A stretch of 64,000 bases of DNA, from contig JAAYIE010000060.1 in assembly GCA_012744275.1 (NCBI GenBank), forward strand, positions 1-64,000, in the 5' to 3' direction. Below the pieces are notes generated by a model. It was not told where the DNA came from. It did no database searches and worked only from the letters and a program-made list of their open reading frames with translations. Position 1 is the stretch's first letter; every line of letters begins with the position of its first letter. This document shows positions 1 to 8,050 of this stretch, one piece after another. The position numbers and the translations under genes were made by a program. The DNA is from Desulfobulbaceae bacterium (GTDB lineage: Bacteria > Desulfobacterota > Desulfobulbia > Desulfobulbales > Desulfobulbaceae).

Positions 1-77
1 CGGACAGGCGTATGTTGCAATTTTTATAATGATATTTCAATATGTTAATTGCAGAGGCAAACAACTTTCGTTGATGA

Positions 78-602
78 ATGCTCACGGATTCAGGTTATTT
101 ACTGTATAGCCCCAAAGCTGCAGAGCAGGAAATACTCACTACTGCGATTGCAACCACAACCGAGGACATTCGCAAGGCAGAGGCTATCCTTAAAAATTTG
201 CCAAAGTACAGGGCAGCATTGGAAGAAACGCATCAGAAATTTGAGGAAACTGTTGTCATGCTGCCGAAAACACAGGAGATTCCCGATCTGCTCAGGAATA
301 TTTCTGACCTCGGTAAGTCAACCGGTCTTGAATTTGTGTCCTTTGTGCCCGCGCAAGAGACTCTAAAAGATTTTTATGCAGAAATTCCCATTAATATTAC
401 CTTGCTTGGCCCCTATCATAACGTAGGCAGTTTCCTCGACAAGGTTTCTAAACTCGATCGTATTGTAACCGTCAACAATATCAAGATGGCCCAACCCAAA
501 GAAGACACTGGAGAAATAATCCTCACTTCAACCTGCCAATTGGTAACGTACCGTTTTACCGGTCAAAAACTTCCGGATCCCAAAAACAAGAAGAAAAAAT
601 AA
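78..602 (+). CDS. pilO: PilO, type IV pilus alignment-subcomplex protein (5' end doubtful)
   Basis: PilO pairs with PilN in the inner membrane and links the pilus motor to PilP and the secretin. Family features seen here are a coiled-coil stretch (about residues 12-60) and a C-terminal ferredoxin-like domain containing VSKLDRIVTVNNIKM, followed by a basic KNKKKK tail. It lies directly before pilP, and its stop codon shares one base with the pilP start. Oddity: PilO normally has a cytoplasmic tail and a membrane helix before the coiled coil. At this ATG neither is present, and the frame is closed upstream by stops at 27 and 30. A hydrophobic run (YVAIFIMIF, about 14-40) occurs in the +2 frame, so the 5' end may be frameshifted or mis-sequenced. 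The identity is fairly sure; the start is not. Confidence 0.72.
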   Translation: MLTDSGYLLYSPKAAEQEILTTAIATTTEDIRKAEAILKNLPKYRAALEETHQKFEETVVMLPKTQEIPDLLRNISDLGKSTGLEFVSFVPAQETLKDFYAEIPINITLLGPYHNVGSFLDKVSKLDRIVTVNNIKMAQPKEDTGEIILTSTCQLVTYRFTGQKLPDPKNKKKK

Positions 603-1183
603 TGGGATTGCCAATAGAACAGTGTGTGAAATCTGCCATGGCGAAACACAATATTATGGGTAGGTCGGCTCTTCACAGGAAAAAAGTGTGGGCACTAGTA
701 GCGACCGCTCTTGCTTTGTTTGGTGTCTCATTCGGATATGCTGCTAAAGCTGCCACTGTGGATTCTGCTGTCACTACTCATAGTTCTGAGCCAGCAAATA
801 CCCCAAATCCGCCATCTCCAGTCTATGAATATCAGCTGTCCTCCAGGCCAGATCCTTTCAAACCTTTTATTACTCCAAAGGCGGTCAATCCCAATGAGCT
901 GCTGGACGATGCCAGGGAGCTTACAGGTATGCAGTTGTTTGAGCCAGGCCAACTCAGCCTGGTAGCCATTATGGACACACCCGGAGGCCGAGTTGCCATG
1001 GTCGAAGACGTTGCCAAGAAAGGGTACTTGCTGAGGGAAGGTGTTTTGATAGGTAGATACGGTGAAGTAACCGAGATCAGGAAAGATCAGGTTGTTGTCA
1101 CTGAAACGGCACATACTCGTGGAGGTGAAGCGATAAAAACGGTTATATCCATGAAGCTGAAAAGGGATGGAGAGAGTCAATGA
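602..1183 (+). CDS. pilP: PilP, type IV pilus periplasmic linker protein
   Basis: PilP connects the inner-membrane PilN/PilO complex to the PilQ secretin. The 193-residue product has an N-terminal basic stretch, one membrane/signal helix (about residues 28-47), a Pro/Ser-rich linker, the conserved RPDPFKPFI motif (about 83-91) and a C-terminal beta domain. In that domain the pattern GQLSLVAIM...VAMVEDVAKKGYLLREG is typical of PilP. The start ATG overlaps the pilO stop by one base, and the 3' end overlaps the next gene as ATGA, so translation is probably coupled. A second ATG at 638 would shorten the cytoplasmic part. Confidence 0.85.
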   Translation: MGLPIEQCVKSAMAKHNIMGRSALHRKKVWALVATALALFGVSFGYAAKAATVDSAVTTHSSEPANTPNPPSPVYEYQLSSRPDPFKPFITPKAVNPNELLDDARELTGMQLFEPGQLSLVAIMDTPGGRVAMVEDVAKKGYLLREGVLIGRYGEVTEIRKDQVVVTETAHTRGGEAIKTVISMKLKRDGESQ

Positions 1184-2676
1184 AAAGGCTCGTGACTTAT
1201 GATTTTGTTGGAGGAAATGGCTCACTCCGGCGAGTACTGGCAATGTTGTTGGTATTGCCTGCTGTCCTCTTTTTGGGAGCCCCTATGCAGGCCGAAGAAA
1301 AGAGTGGGGCCACAGTATCAGAAGTAGCAGGGCAAAAAATTGGTGGTGTGCTGGAAGTCCGCATCATTGGTGATTCCAGTTTGACCTATACCTCCTATGA
1401 GCTGTTCAACCCGACTCGCGTTGTGGTTGATGTCGCCAACGCCAGCCTGCAACCAGGTCTGATGCCGAATTTGCCATCTGATGCGCAGATTAAACTGCAG
1501 ACCAAAGAAATCACCGATGCACAGCCCCAGATACTAAGATTTGAATTCCTCTTAGAAAAATCTTTGCCGTATACGACCCAACAGGATGAAAATGCCTTGC
1601 TGGTTTCTTTCGACTTGCAAGGGCCGGCAGCCCCCATAGCCAGTGTTTCACTTTCTGCTACACCGGATAAGCCCGCTCCAACCCTGGGAAAACCCCTGCC
1701 TGACCCATCTCGTGCAACAGTGCCAGCATCAGGAAAAATTCAAGATGATTTTAGCTTCTCTGGCTATGATCGCGAAAGGATCAGTGTCGATTTCTACAAA
1801 ATGGATTTACATAATGTTTTCCGCTTCCTGCGTGAAATCAGCGGTACCAACATTATTGTCGACGAAGCAGTGCAGGGAACCCTGACTCTGACCCTTGATA
1901 ATGTTCCATGGGATTTTGCTTTAGATGTTATTTTAAATTTGAAAGGCTTGAGCCAGAAAGAGCGTTTTAACACTATTGTTATTTATCCGAAGAACAAAGA
2001 ATTTATTTGGCCCGGTAAAGCTGAAAGTACGCTTTCCTTCCAGGCGGATGAAGATATAGCCCAACAGGAAGCGTTTGTGATCACGCAGATGGAACAGCAG
2101 GCGGTGGGGTTAGTCGAAGCGACCCAGTTAATTGCCAAGGGAAGCGAATTTGAGAAACAGCACAACCCGGCTATGGCAGTTCAAGTCTACGAGCAAGCCT
2201 TTGAAAAATGGGAAACCAATGGAAAGCTGGCTAATAGGATTGCAGCAATCTATCTGGTGGATTTGCGCCAATACGCAAAGGCCTTGCATTATGCTGAGCG
2301 GGCACTGGCAATAGATAAGAAGGATAGTGTGGCTGCACTCAATGCTGCAATTGCATCGGCCAATATGCGAGATTCACAATCTGCGACAAATTATTTTGAA
2401 ATGAGCATGCAAGGTGATAAGCCCAGCCAGGAAGCTCTCCTCAGTTATGCATTATTCCGCGAAGAAGGGCGTCAATACGATCAAGCTCTGCAACTTCTTG
2501 ATAAACATGGTGCTCTGTACGGTAAGACTCTGGATGCAATGATCGCAACAGCACGGATTTTAGACAAAAAAGGGGCCAGCGCTCAAGCCGTGCAGGAGTA
2601 TCGCTCGATTCTTAATGCCGGGTTTGCGCTGCCGTCTGATCTGTCACGATTCATCAGGGCCAGGGTTGAATGGTGA
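1180..2676 (+). CDS. AMIN/secretin-N and TPR protein of the pilus operon (PilQ-like N-terminal half)
   Basis: This is a 498-residue exported protein. A long signal segment (about residues 18-38) is followed by an AMIN-like beta domain (about 52-145, LEVRIIGDSSLTYTSYELFN), which in PilQ binds peptidoglycan. Next come a Pro-rich linker and a secretin short N-terminal (STN) module (about 198-275: ISVDFYKMDLHNVFRFLREI, then DNVPWDFALDVIL). The last third (about 315-480) is helical with TPR-type repeats. There is no secretin barrel in this polypeptide; the barrel is in the next gene. Together the two genes look like a divided PilQ in which the first half carries the peptidoglycan and lock domains plus a TPR scaffold. 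The ATGA overlap with pilP indicates coupling. Confidence 0.75.
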   Translation: MKRLVTYDFVGGNGSLRRVLAMLLVLPAVLFLGAPMQAEEKSGATVSEVAGQKIGGVLEVRIIGDSSLTYTSYELFNPTRVVVDVANASLQPGLMPNLPSDAQIKLQTKEITDAQPQILRFEFLLEKSLPYTTQQDENALLVSFDLQGPAAPIASVSLSATPDKPAPTLGKPLPDPSRATVPASGKIQDDFSFSGYDRERISVDFYKMDLHNVFRFLREISGTNIIVDEAVQGTLTLTLDNVPWDFALDVILNLKGLSQKERFNTIVIYPKNKEFIWPGKAESTLSFQADEDIAQQEAFVITQMEQQAVGLVEATQLIAKGSEFEKQHNPAMAVQVYEQAFEKWETNGKLANRIAAIYLVDLRQYAKALHYAERALAIDKKDSVAALNAAIASANMRDSQSATNYFEMSMQGDKPSQEALLSYALFREEGRQYDQALQLLDKHGALYGKTLDAMIATARILDKKGASAQAVQEYRSILNAGFALPSDLSRFIRARVEW

Positions 2677-2706
2677 GTTGATCAATATTTTGTGGAGAGA
2701 AGCGAA

Positions 2707-4398
2707 ATGAAGCTACAAAAATTTTTTGTGATCATTGCGACCTTTGCACTGATTTGCGGGGTGAATGCCTGTGCCGGAAAGAGAGGTAAGTCCGCCAAAC
2801 CAGTCTCGCCGGAGCCTCCTGCCTCACACTTGTTGGCGCAACAAAGTCAGGGCCCCCCACAAATGCCTGCACGGTATCAAAACCCTGGCTATATGACGCC
2901 GAAAAGCGCCATAGATGGTGACTTGGGCACTGCGCAAGAGGAATTTCAAATTCGGGTTGGTGCGACGATCAAGTCCACGTCCGGGCCGCAACCGCTCTGG
3001 GATGTGCTTAAGAGGCTGGCAAACCTGAAAGGCATGACCGTCAGTTGGGCAAGTGATGTGGATCAGAACTATCTTGTGGACGTTGATATTAATGGCCAGG
3101 ATATCTTTTTGGATGCGGTTGGCAATTTGCTCCGTCAGGCAGATTATTTTTACGAAACAAACGGCAAGGCTCTCGTTATAAAAAATAAAACAACAAAGGT
3201 TTTCCATATCGGTGTCCCGTATATTAAAGGAAATTATACTAGTACTGTTGGTGGTAATTTTCTGACTTCGAAAGCTGCCGCTGAAGGGACAGAAGGTATC
3301 GTCAAAATTGCTAGCGAAGAAAATGAATACGATATTTGGACTAATGTGCAGAAAAATCTGGACGTTATTTTGGGAGTAGCTGCTAGTGAACAAGCGTCGC
3401 TTGCTGGCCGCCGGGCTGATGCAGCACAAGCAGCGGTACAACAGCAAAATAGTACAGATTCAACCCCATATCAACCTGAAGTTGCAAGGGATAGTTCACA
3501 ACGTACTGAAGACGGAGCCTTTTATATCGTTGATAAAGCTATTGGTTCTATTACAGTGACTGCTAAGCCTTCTGTAATGAATACTGTAGGAAATTACATA
3601 GATAATTTGAAAAAAAGACTGTATAGACAAATATCAATTGAAGCTAAGATCATTGAAGTTTATCTGGAAGACCGTTCAAAAATAGGTTTGGATTGGAGCA
3701 GTGTTTTAGAAAATTTTAATATACGTGGGACCGTACAGTTTGGTGCAGAAGGGCAAGTATACCCTTGGATCCCAACAAAGGGTAATACAGAATCACCAAC
3801 TCGTTTCGTTAGTAAAATTATCCTGCCAAGTGTTGATTTTAATGTGCTTTTGAACGCACTAGACCAACAAGGAGAATCACGAATTCTTTCAAATCCAAAA
3901 ATTACTGTTTTAAATGGCCAGCCGGCTCTTATTAGCGTAGGCAAAGATGTTGCCTATATCAAAGAAATTGAACGGGAAGAGCGTGGCAGTGGTGATACAA
4001 GCCGAGTAGCCTATTCTGTTGTAGTAGACAATGTTGTTGAAGGAATTTCTATGGGAGTTATGGCATCCATAATCGATGATGACAGTATTGTCATGCAACT
4101 AACTCCTATCACTACAGAAATAATTGGTGGCACGATCAGGGAAGAACGATTTGGTCAAAATGATGAAATGAAAGTTGGTCTACCAGAAATTGGTGTCCGC
4201 CAGATGTCCACTATGGTGCAAGTTGCAAATGGAGAAATGTTGATCATTGGCGGGCTGATAGACAGTGTGCAGGATAGTTCTGAAAAATTTGCACCGGTCG
4301 TAGGTAAAATTCCACTTATTAAATATCTCTTCGGTGTCGAAGAGAAAAATGTCAGAAAGCGAGAGCTTGTTATTCTGTTGTCTCCCCATATCATATAA
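2707..4398 (+). CDS. Outer-membrane lipoprotein secretin (PilQ/MshL type)
   Basis: This is the secretin pore for type IV pilus or MSHA-like pilus export. I start it at ATG 2707, behind GTGGAGAG, which gives 563 residues. The N terminus is a lipoprotein signal with Cys in VNACAGKRG. A secretin N0/STN-like domain lies at about residues 80-160 (WDVLKRLANLKGMTVSWAS), then a variable linker, then an N1-type domain with TAKPSVMNTVGNYIDNLKKR. The C-terminal secretin domain (about 310-563) contains ISIEAKIIEVYL, SNPKITVLNGQPALISVG and the ending KRELVILLSPHII. The lipoprotein type and the separate AMIN partner just upstream resemble MshL more than classical PilQ. It probably forms the pore with the preceding protein. 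GTG 2692 is a weaker start. Confidence 0.85.
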   Translation: MKLQKFFVIIATFALICGVNACAGKRGKSAKPVSPEPPASHLLAQQSQGPPQMPARYQNPGYMTPKSAIDGDLGTAQEEFQIRVGATIKSTSGPQPLWDVLKRLANLKGMTVSWASDVDQNYLVDVDINGQDIFLDAVGNLLRQADYFYETNGKALVIKNKTTKVFHIGVPYIKGNYTSTVGGNFLTSKAAAEGTEGIVKIASEENEYDIWTNVQKNLDVILGVAASEQASLAGRRADAAQAAVQQQNSTDSTPYQPEVARDSSQRTEDGAFYIVDKAIGSITVTAKPSVMNTVGNYIDNLKKRLYRQISIEAKIIEVYLEDRSKIGLDWSSVLENFNIRGTVQFGAEGQVYPWIPTKGNTESPTRFVSKIILPSVDFNVLLNALDQQGESRILSNPKITVLNGQPALISVGKDVAYIKEIEREERGSGDTSRVAYSVVVDNVVEGISMGVMASIIDDDSIVMQLTPITTEIIGGTIREERFGQNDEMKVGLPEIGVRQMSTMVQVANGEMLIIGGLIDSVQDSSEKFAPVVGKIPLIKYLFGVEEKNVRKRELVILLSPHII

Positions 4399-4419
4399 CA
4401 CTTTAAATCTAGCGCAGCT

Positions 4420-5610
4420 ATGGATCGCGAACACATAAATTGTCCAACGAGATCGCACAAAATTAAACCGGTTTCGATACTTTTTTCAGCATTGTGTCTG
4501 GCTGCATTAGTTGGATGCGGAGCATCGGTACAGGAATCCTTGAAGGTGGATCAAGCCTTCAAGACTAATATTGGCCAAAACAGGCAGGCAGTTATTTTAC
4601 CATTTGCAGACTACACCGATGCCAGTGATTTTGAGTCGGCTTATAGGCGCAGTATGTTTGTTAGTGAAAATATTATTGATCATTTTGTATTGAATGGTTT
4701 CATGGTGACAATTCAGGAAGATGTTTTTCGTTATCTGGTGAATCGTAACATCATCAATGTGGTTGCATACTCAGAAAATCTTGCCCGTTCTCTTGAATAT
4801 GAACTGAATAAGGATTGGTCTCCGCAAATGAAACATGAGCTTGAGCGCTATATGCATCAATCGCGTATGAATGCTCCATCCAATCCAGTCCTTGACTCTC
4901 CAGGCACCTTAGGGCTTGATCAGGCCGAAGTAGTTAACTTGGGAAAATATTTCACTGCAGATTATGTGATCCGCGGCAGCATAATCCAGTACAAAACGCG
5001 CCAGGATCCATCCTGGGCCCCATGGAAAAAGGGCATTGTTGGTTTTGTTACCGGTGTGACAAACAAAATTGCCTTTGGTCAGGCTCGCTCAGATAAATAT
5101 GATGAACTCGGACACATGGTGGCTGGTGGCGCTTTGGGTGCACTTTATGGCGATTGGGACCCCAAATGGCCATACAGCAATACTAATAAATCAATTTTAG
5201 GCGTTTCTGGCGGTACTGCTGGCAATACCATAGTTTGGGGTGCTATTGGCGCAGGTTTAGGCAATATGGCCTACAATTCCGGAAATATTCCCCAAGCTGT
5301 GGTGCAATTGCGCATGTGGGTGCAAGATGCGTATAATGGTCAGGTTGTGTGGACCAACCGGGTCGATGTCAAGGTCTCCCCACAATCAGTTTTGGCTGAT
5401 TACCAGTATGATGCACTTTTTGAGGGTGCGACCGAACAGGCAGTTAAAGTTCTTATGGATGATTTTATGTACACCTTGGATCCGCGCGCACAGACGCTCG
5501 CTCGCCAAAAAGAAGCGGATGCAAAGAAAAAGACGCGTACAATCCGGCGCCAATCGATACGCTCTGCTTCAAGTCCGTCGACAACAACCAGCGCACAAAC
5601 AATTCAATAA
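4420..5610 (+). CDS. Putative outer-membrane lipoprotein, CsgG/FlgO-like architecture, pilus-operon neighbour
   Basis: The 396-residue product has a lipoprotein signal with lipobox LVGC (Cys about 34). After it comes AVILPFADYTDASDFESAYR, the type of start seen in the TolB-N-like fold of CsgG/FlgO/LpoB-type lipoproteins. The centre (about 225-300) is very rich in Gly and Ala and may be a membrane-associated loop. The C terminus is basic and Ser/Thr-rich (KKKTRTIRRQ...). It lies 21 nt after the secretin and probably belongs to the same transcript, so a role in secretin or pilus assembly at the outer membrane is plausible. I do not recognise a named family with certainty. Confidence 0.55.
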   Translation: MDREHINCPTRSHKIKPVSILFSALCLAALVGCGASVQESLKVDQAFKTNIGQNRQAVILPFADYTDASDFESAYRRSMFVSENIIDHFVLNGFMVTIQEDVFRYLVNRNIINVVAYSENLARSLEYELNKDWSPQMKHELERYMHQSRMNAPSNPVLDSPGTLGLDQAEVVNLGKYFTADYVIRGSIIQYKTRQDPSWAPWKKGIVGFVTGVTNKIAFGQARSDKYDELGHMVAGGALGALYGDWDPKWPYSNTNKSILGVSGGTAGNTIVWGAIGAGLGNMAYNSGNIPQAVVQLRMWVQDAYNGQVVWTNRVDVKVSPQSVLADYQYDALFEGATEQAVKVLMDDFMYTLDPRAQTLARQKEADAKKKTRTIRRQSIRSASSPSTTTSAQTIQ

Positions 5611-5789
5611 CCAAGTTAAAGACGAATCTGTGTAGCTGCAGAGAGTGAGGGTGATCCCTCCTCCCCTCATCAATTAGTCGTTCTCGAAAAACATTCAACA
5701 TGCTGAATTATCGAGACAACGGATTGAAAATAGAGCGCTATGAATTGCAAGGTACTGCACTGTTTCCCTCCAATTCCTGGTGATCTTCC

Positions 5790-6200
5790 ATGCGTCCTAA
5801 GAAGCAGGATGCTACGTTTCAGTTGGACATGTTCCGTAACCGCCTGGAAAATTTCCTCAACCGAAACCATGAACTATACCTCCTGTCAGCTTTGATCGAC
5901 TGGGCGCTGCTTGAACAGGAATTCGACGCGCTCTATTCGGAAAACGGCTGACCCGGCTCCCCATCCGCAAGATGATGGGCCTGAGCTATCTCAGTCACGC
6001 CTTCAATACTTCGGATGGAGAAACTGTGTGGCGCTGGCTGGAAAACCCGTACCATCAGCATTTCTGCGGGGGAAGAGTATTTTTTTGTCATGAACTGGCC
6101 ATTGATCCACGCAAAGTGGCTTGCCGTGTAAAATTTGGCACCAGTTTGGCACTAAGTGTTGAAAATAAAAAAAGGACTTACAGCCTTTGGCTGTAAGTCC
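5790..6200 (+). pseudogene. Decayed N-terminal fragment of an IS5-family-like transposase
   Basis: The reading frame from ATG 5790 gives a transposase N terminus (MRPKKQ, LIDWALLEQEFDALYSENG). It stops at TGA 5949 and continues in another frame with MMGLSYLSHAFN, VWRWLENPYHQHFCGG and HELAIDP, all typical of IS5-type transposases. At least one more frame change lies around the G and T runs at 6066-6090. Only about a quarter of a transposase remains. No DDE core or terminal repeats are visible, so the element is dead. It sits between the pilus operon and the tRNA terminator. Confidence 0.75.
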
Positions 6201-6203
6201 TTT
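6160..6203 (-). terminator. Rho-independent terminator of the initiator tRNA
   Basis: A perfect 15-bp inverted repeat (6171-6185 and 6189-6203, loop of three bases) is followed on the minus strand by a run of seven U. It lies 9 nt past the tRNA 3' end. Confidence 0.9.
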
Positions 6204-6211
6204 GAATTTGT

Positions 6212-6288
<77 letters not shown>

Positions 6289-6300
6289 TCGCGAAAGACA

Positions 6301-6328
6301 ATAATACCATGTAAATTCGTTTTGTCAA
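6301..6328 (-). promoter_or_regulatory. Sigma-70-type promoter of the initiator tRNA
   Basis: On the minus strand TTGACA (6323-6328) is followed after 16 nt by TATTAT (6301-6306), a near-consensus pair ending 12 nt before the tRNA 5' end. Confidence 0.75.
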
Positions 6329-6347
6329 GCAGTGCTGTCAGGCAACT

Positions 6348-6812
6348 TCAGGCGGCGGAATTATTTCCCTGGGTCAGGATTGTCTGGATTGCCTGCTTGA
6401 TTACCGGGGGAAACGGAGTAAGGACTCCTTCGCGGTTGACACAGGCATGCACGGTGAAACCCTTGGTAAGCAGTGTTACCGTGTCGTTCTCTTCCTTTCT
6501 GGTGATCTGATAATGGAAGCGACAGGTTAGGCGGCTGGCTTCCACGAGTGAAGCGCTGATGTTTACTAAATCGTCGTAACGGGCAGGGGCTTTGAAGCGG
6601 AGGTAGCTTTCGGTAACCGGTAAGATGCAGCCCAAATCCTCCATGGCCCGGTAAGGCATAGCCCAAGCACGCATCATTTCGGTGCGACCGATTTCAAAAA
6701 GCCGCAAATAGTTGGCATTGTACATTACTCCGGCGGCATCGGTGTCGCCATAAATGACCCGGTAGGAGGCGGTGAAAACCGGTTCAATCAGGGCGGTGCT
6801 GAGCTTGCTCAC
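6348..6812 (-). CDS. YbgC/4HBT-type acyl-CoA thioesterase
   Basis: This is a hotdog-fold thioesterase of 154 residues that hydrolyses short acyl-CoA or acyl-ACP thioesters. The YbgC signature VIYGDTDAAGVMYNANYLRLFEIGR holds the catalytic Asp of the family. The chosen GTG at 6812 follows GGAG by about 10 nt and places the motif at the usual distance from the N terminus. A longer frame to 6860 has no support. The gene overlaps the end of the upstream PGM-family gene by 29 nt, so it is the third gene of the hom transcript. Its substrate cannot be read from the sequence. Confidence 0.82.
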   Translation of the reverse strand: MSKLSTALIEPVFTASYRVIYGDTDAAGVMYNANYLRLFEIGRTEMMRAWAMPYRAMEDLGCILPVTESYLRFKAPARYDDLVNISASLVEASRLTCRFHYQITRKEENDTVTLLTKGFTVHACVNREGVLTPFPPVIKQAIQTILTQGNNSAA

Positions 6813-8034
6813 GAGCCTTGTGCTCCACAAAATATTGAAAAAAGGCACGGCCAGAGGCAAAGCTGCGGCCGTTGTGTTCTACTGTCAGGCGGGTATTGGC
6901 CTCACTGTAGAGCAAGCCACCTGTGCTACGGCTGCGCGTGTCGTATAAAAGCATCGGCACCGGCCAGTCTACATGGGTGCGCAGGTGCAGGGGGGTGTAG
7001 TGATCCATAGTCACTACCAGACGAAACGGCTCCTGTCGTCGTTCCATTTCTTCGACAATGGGTCGGACTATATAGGCATCAAAATCACTAATAGCCCGCA
7101 TCTTTTCCGTGAGCAGGCCCTGATGACCACATTCATCCGGCGCTTCCACATGCACGGCTACAAAATCATCTGCAGCCAGCACATCCAGCGCCGCTTGCGC
7201 CTTGCCGGCATAGTTGGTGTCGAGATATCCGGTGGCACCGGGCACATCAATCACCTTAAGCCCGCTTAATACGCCAATACCCTTGAGTAAATCCACCGCG
7301 GAAATCATGCCGCCGCTCAGGCCGTAATGCTCCCTAATGGTGGACATGCTGGGACGTTTTCCCTCACCCCAGAGCCAGAAGAAATTTGCCTTGGTCTTGC
7401 CGTTGGCAGCGCGCTGTTTATTGATTTGGTGCTTTGTTAACACATCAGGGCCACAGGCATAGAGCTGCGCCAAGGGTTCAATTTCTTTATAATTGGAAAA
7501 GAAGGGGGCTACGTTTTGGCCACTGTGATCATGTGGGGGAACGGTGGTAAAGCTTGGTGGAAGCGGGCCATGCAACACCAGCAGGTGGCGATAGCTTACT
7601 CCAGGATACAGCGTAATATGCCGGTTGCCGCAATTTGCCTGCAGCGCCTGGATGAGTTCGCGCGCCTCGACCGTGGTGATGTGCCCTGCACTGTAATCCG
7701 CCATAATGAGTTCACCGCTGGCTTTCTTCTCCACATGTACCAGATTACAGCGGAAGGCGATATCGTTCGGGCCTAGTTCCACACCCATGCTTGCCGCTTC
7801 TAACGGAGCACGACCACTGTAAACTTCCTGCGGCTCATAGCCGAGCAGGGAAAGGTTGGCCACGTCACTACCTGGAGGGAACCCTGCGGGCACGGTATGG
7901 GTCAGGAGCAGTTCCGATGCTGGGGCCAGACGATCAAGCGTAGGTGTAGCAGCAGCCTCAAGCGGGGTCTTGCCGCCTAGGCTATCCACCGGCACATCAC
8001 CCATGCCGTCACCGATGAGGAGGATATATTTCAC
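6784..8034 (-). CDS. Phosphoglycerate mutase (2,3-BPG-independent) family, probably the proposed homoserine kinase type
   Basis: This is a metal-dependent alkaline-phosphatase-superfamily enzyme of 416 residues. Visible motifs are IGDGMGD (metal Asp, residues 7-13), GSDVANLSLLGY (active-site Ser region), HVEAPDECGH and DHYTPLHLRTH (metal ligands). Short archaeal-type apgM proteins and the TIGR02535 'proposed homoserine kinase' group share these. Position decides between them: it lies 16 nt after hom (homoserine dehydrogenase) on the same strand, the arrangement on which the homoserine-kinase proposal is based. I therefore favour phosphorylation of homoserine for threonine synthesis, with phosphoglycerate mutase as the alternative. 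GTG 8034 is chosen because the family begins MKYI.LIGDGM. Confidence 0.78.
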   Translation of the reverse strand: MKYILLIGDGMGDVPVDSLGGKTPLEAAATPTLDRLAPASELLLTHTVPAGFPPGSDVANLSLLGYEPQEVYSGRAPLEAASMGVELGPNDIAFRCNLVHVEKKASGELIMADYSAGHITTVEARELIQALQANCGNRHITLYPGVSYRHLLVLHGPLPPSFTTVPPHDHSGQNVAPFFSNYKEIEPLAQLYACGPDVLTKHQINKQRAANGKTKANFFWLWGEGKRPSMSTIREHYGLSGGMISAVDLLKGIGVLSGLKVIDVPGATGYLDTNYAGKAQAALDVLAADDFVAVHVEAPDECGHQGLLTEKMRAISDFDAYIVRPIVEEMERRQEPFRLVVTMDHYTPLHLRTHVDWPVPMLLYDTRSRSTGGLLYSEANTRLTVEHNGRSFASGRAFFQYFVEHKAREQAQHRPD

Positions 8035-8050
8035 AGCAGATCCAGCCTCT

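Noticed and set aside
5947..5952. TGA in the transposase remnant as a possible Sec codon
   Set aside because: The similarity resumes in a different frame, so this is a frameshifted pseudogene and not a read-through codon.
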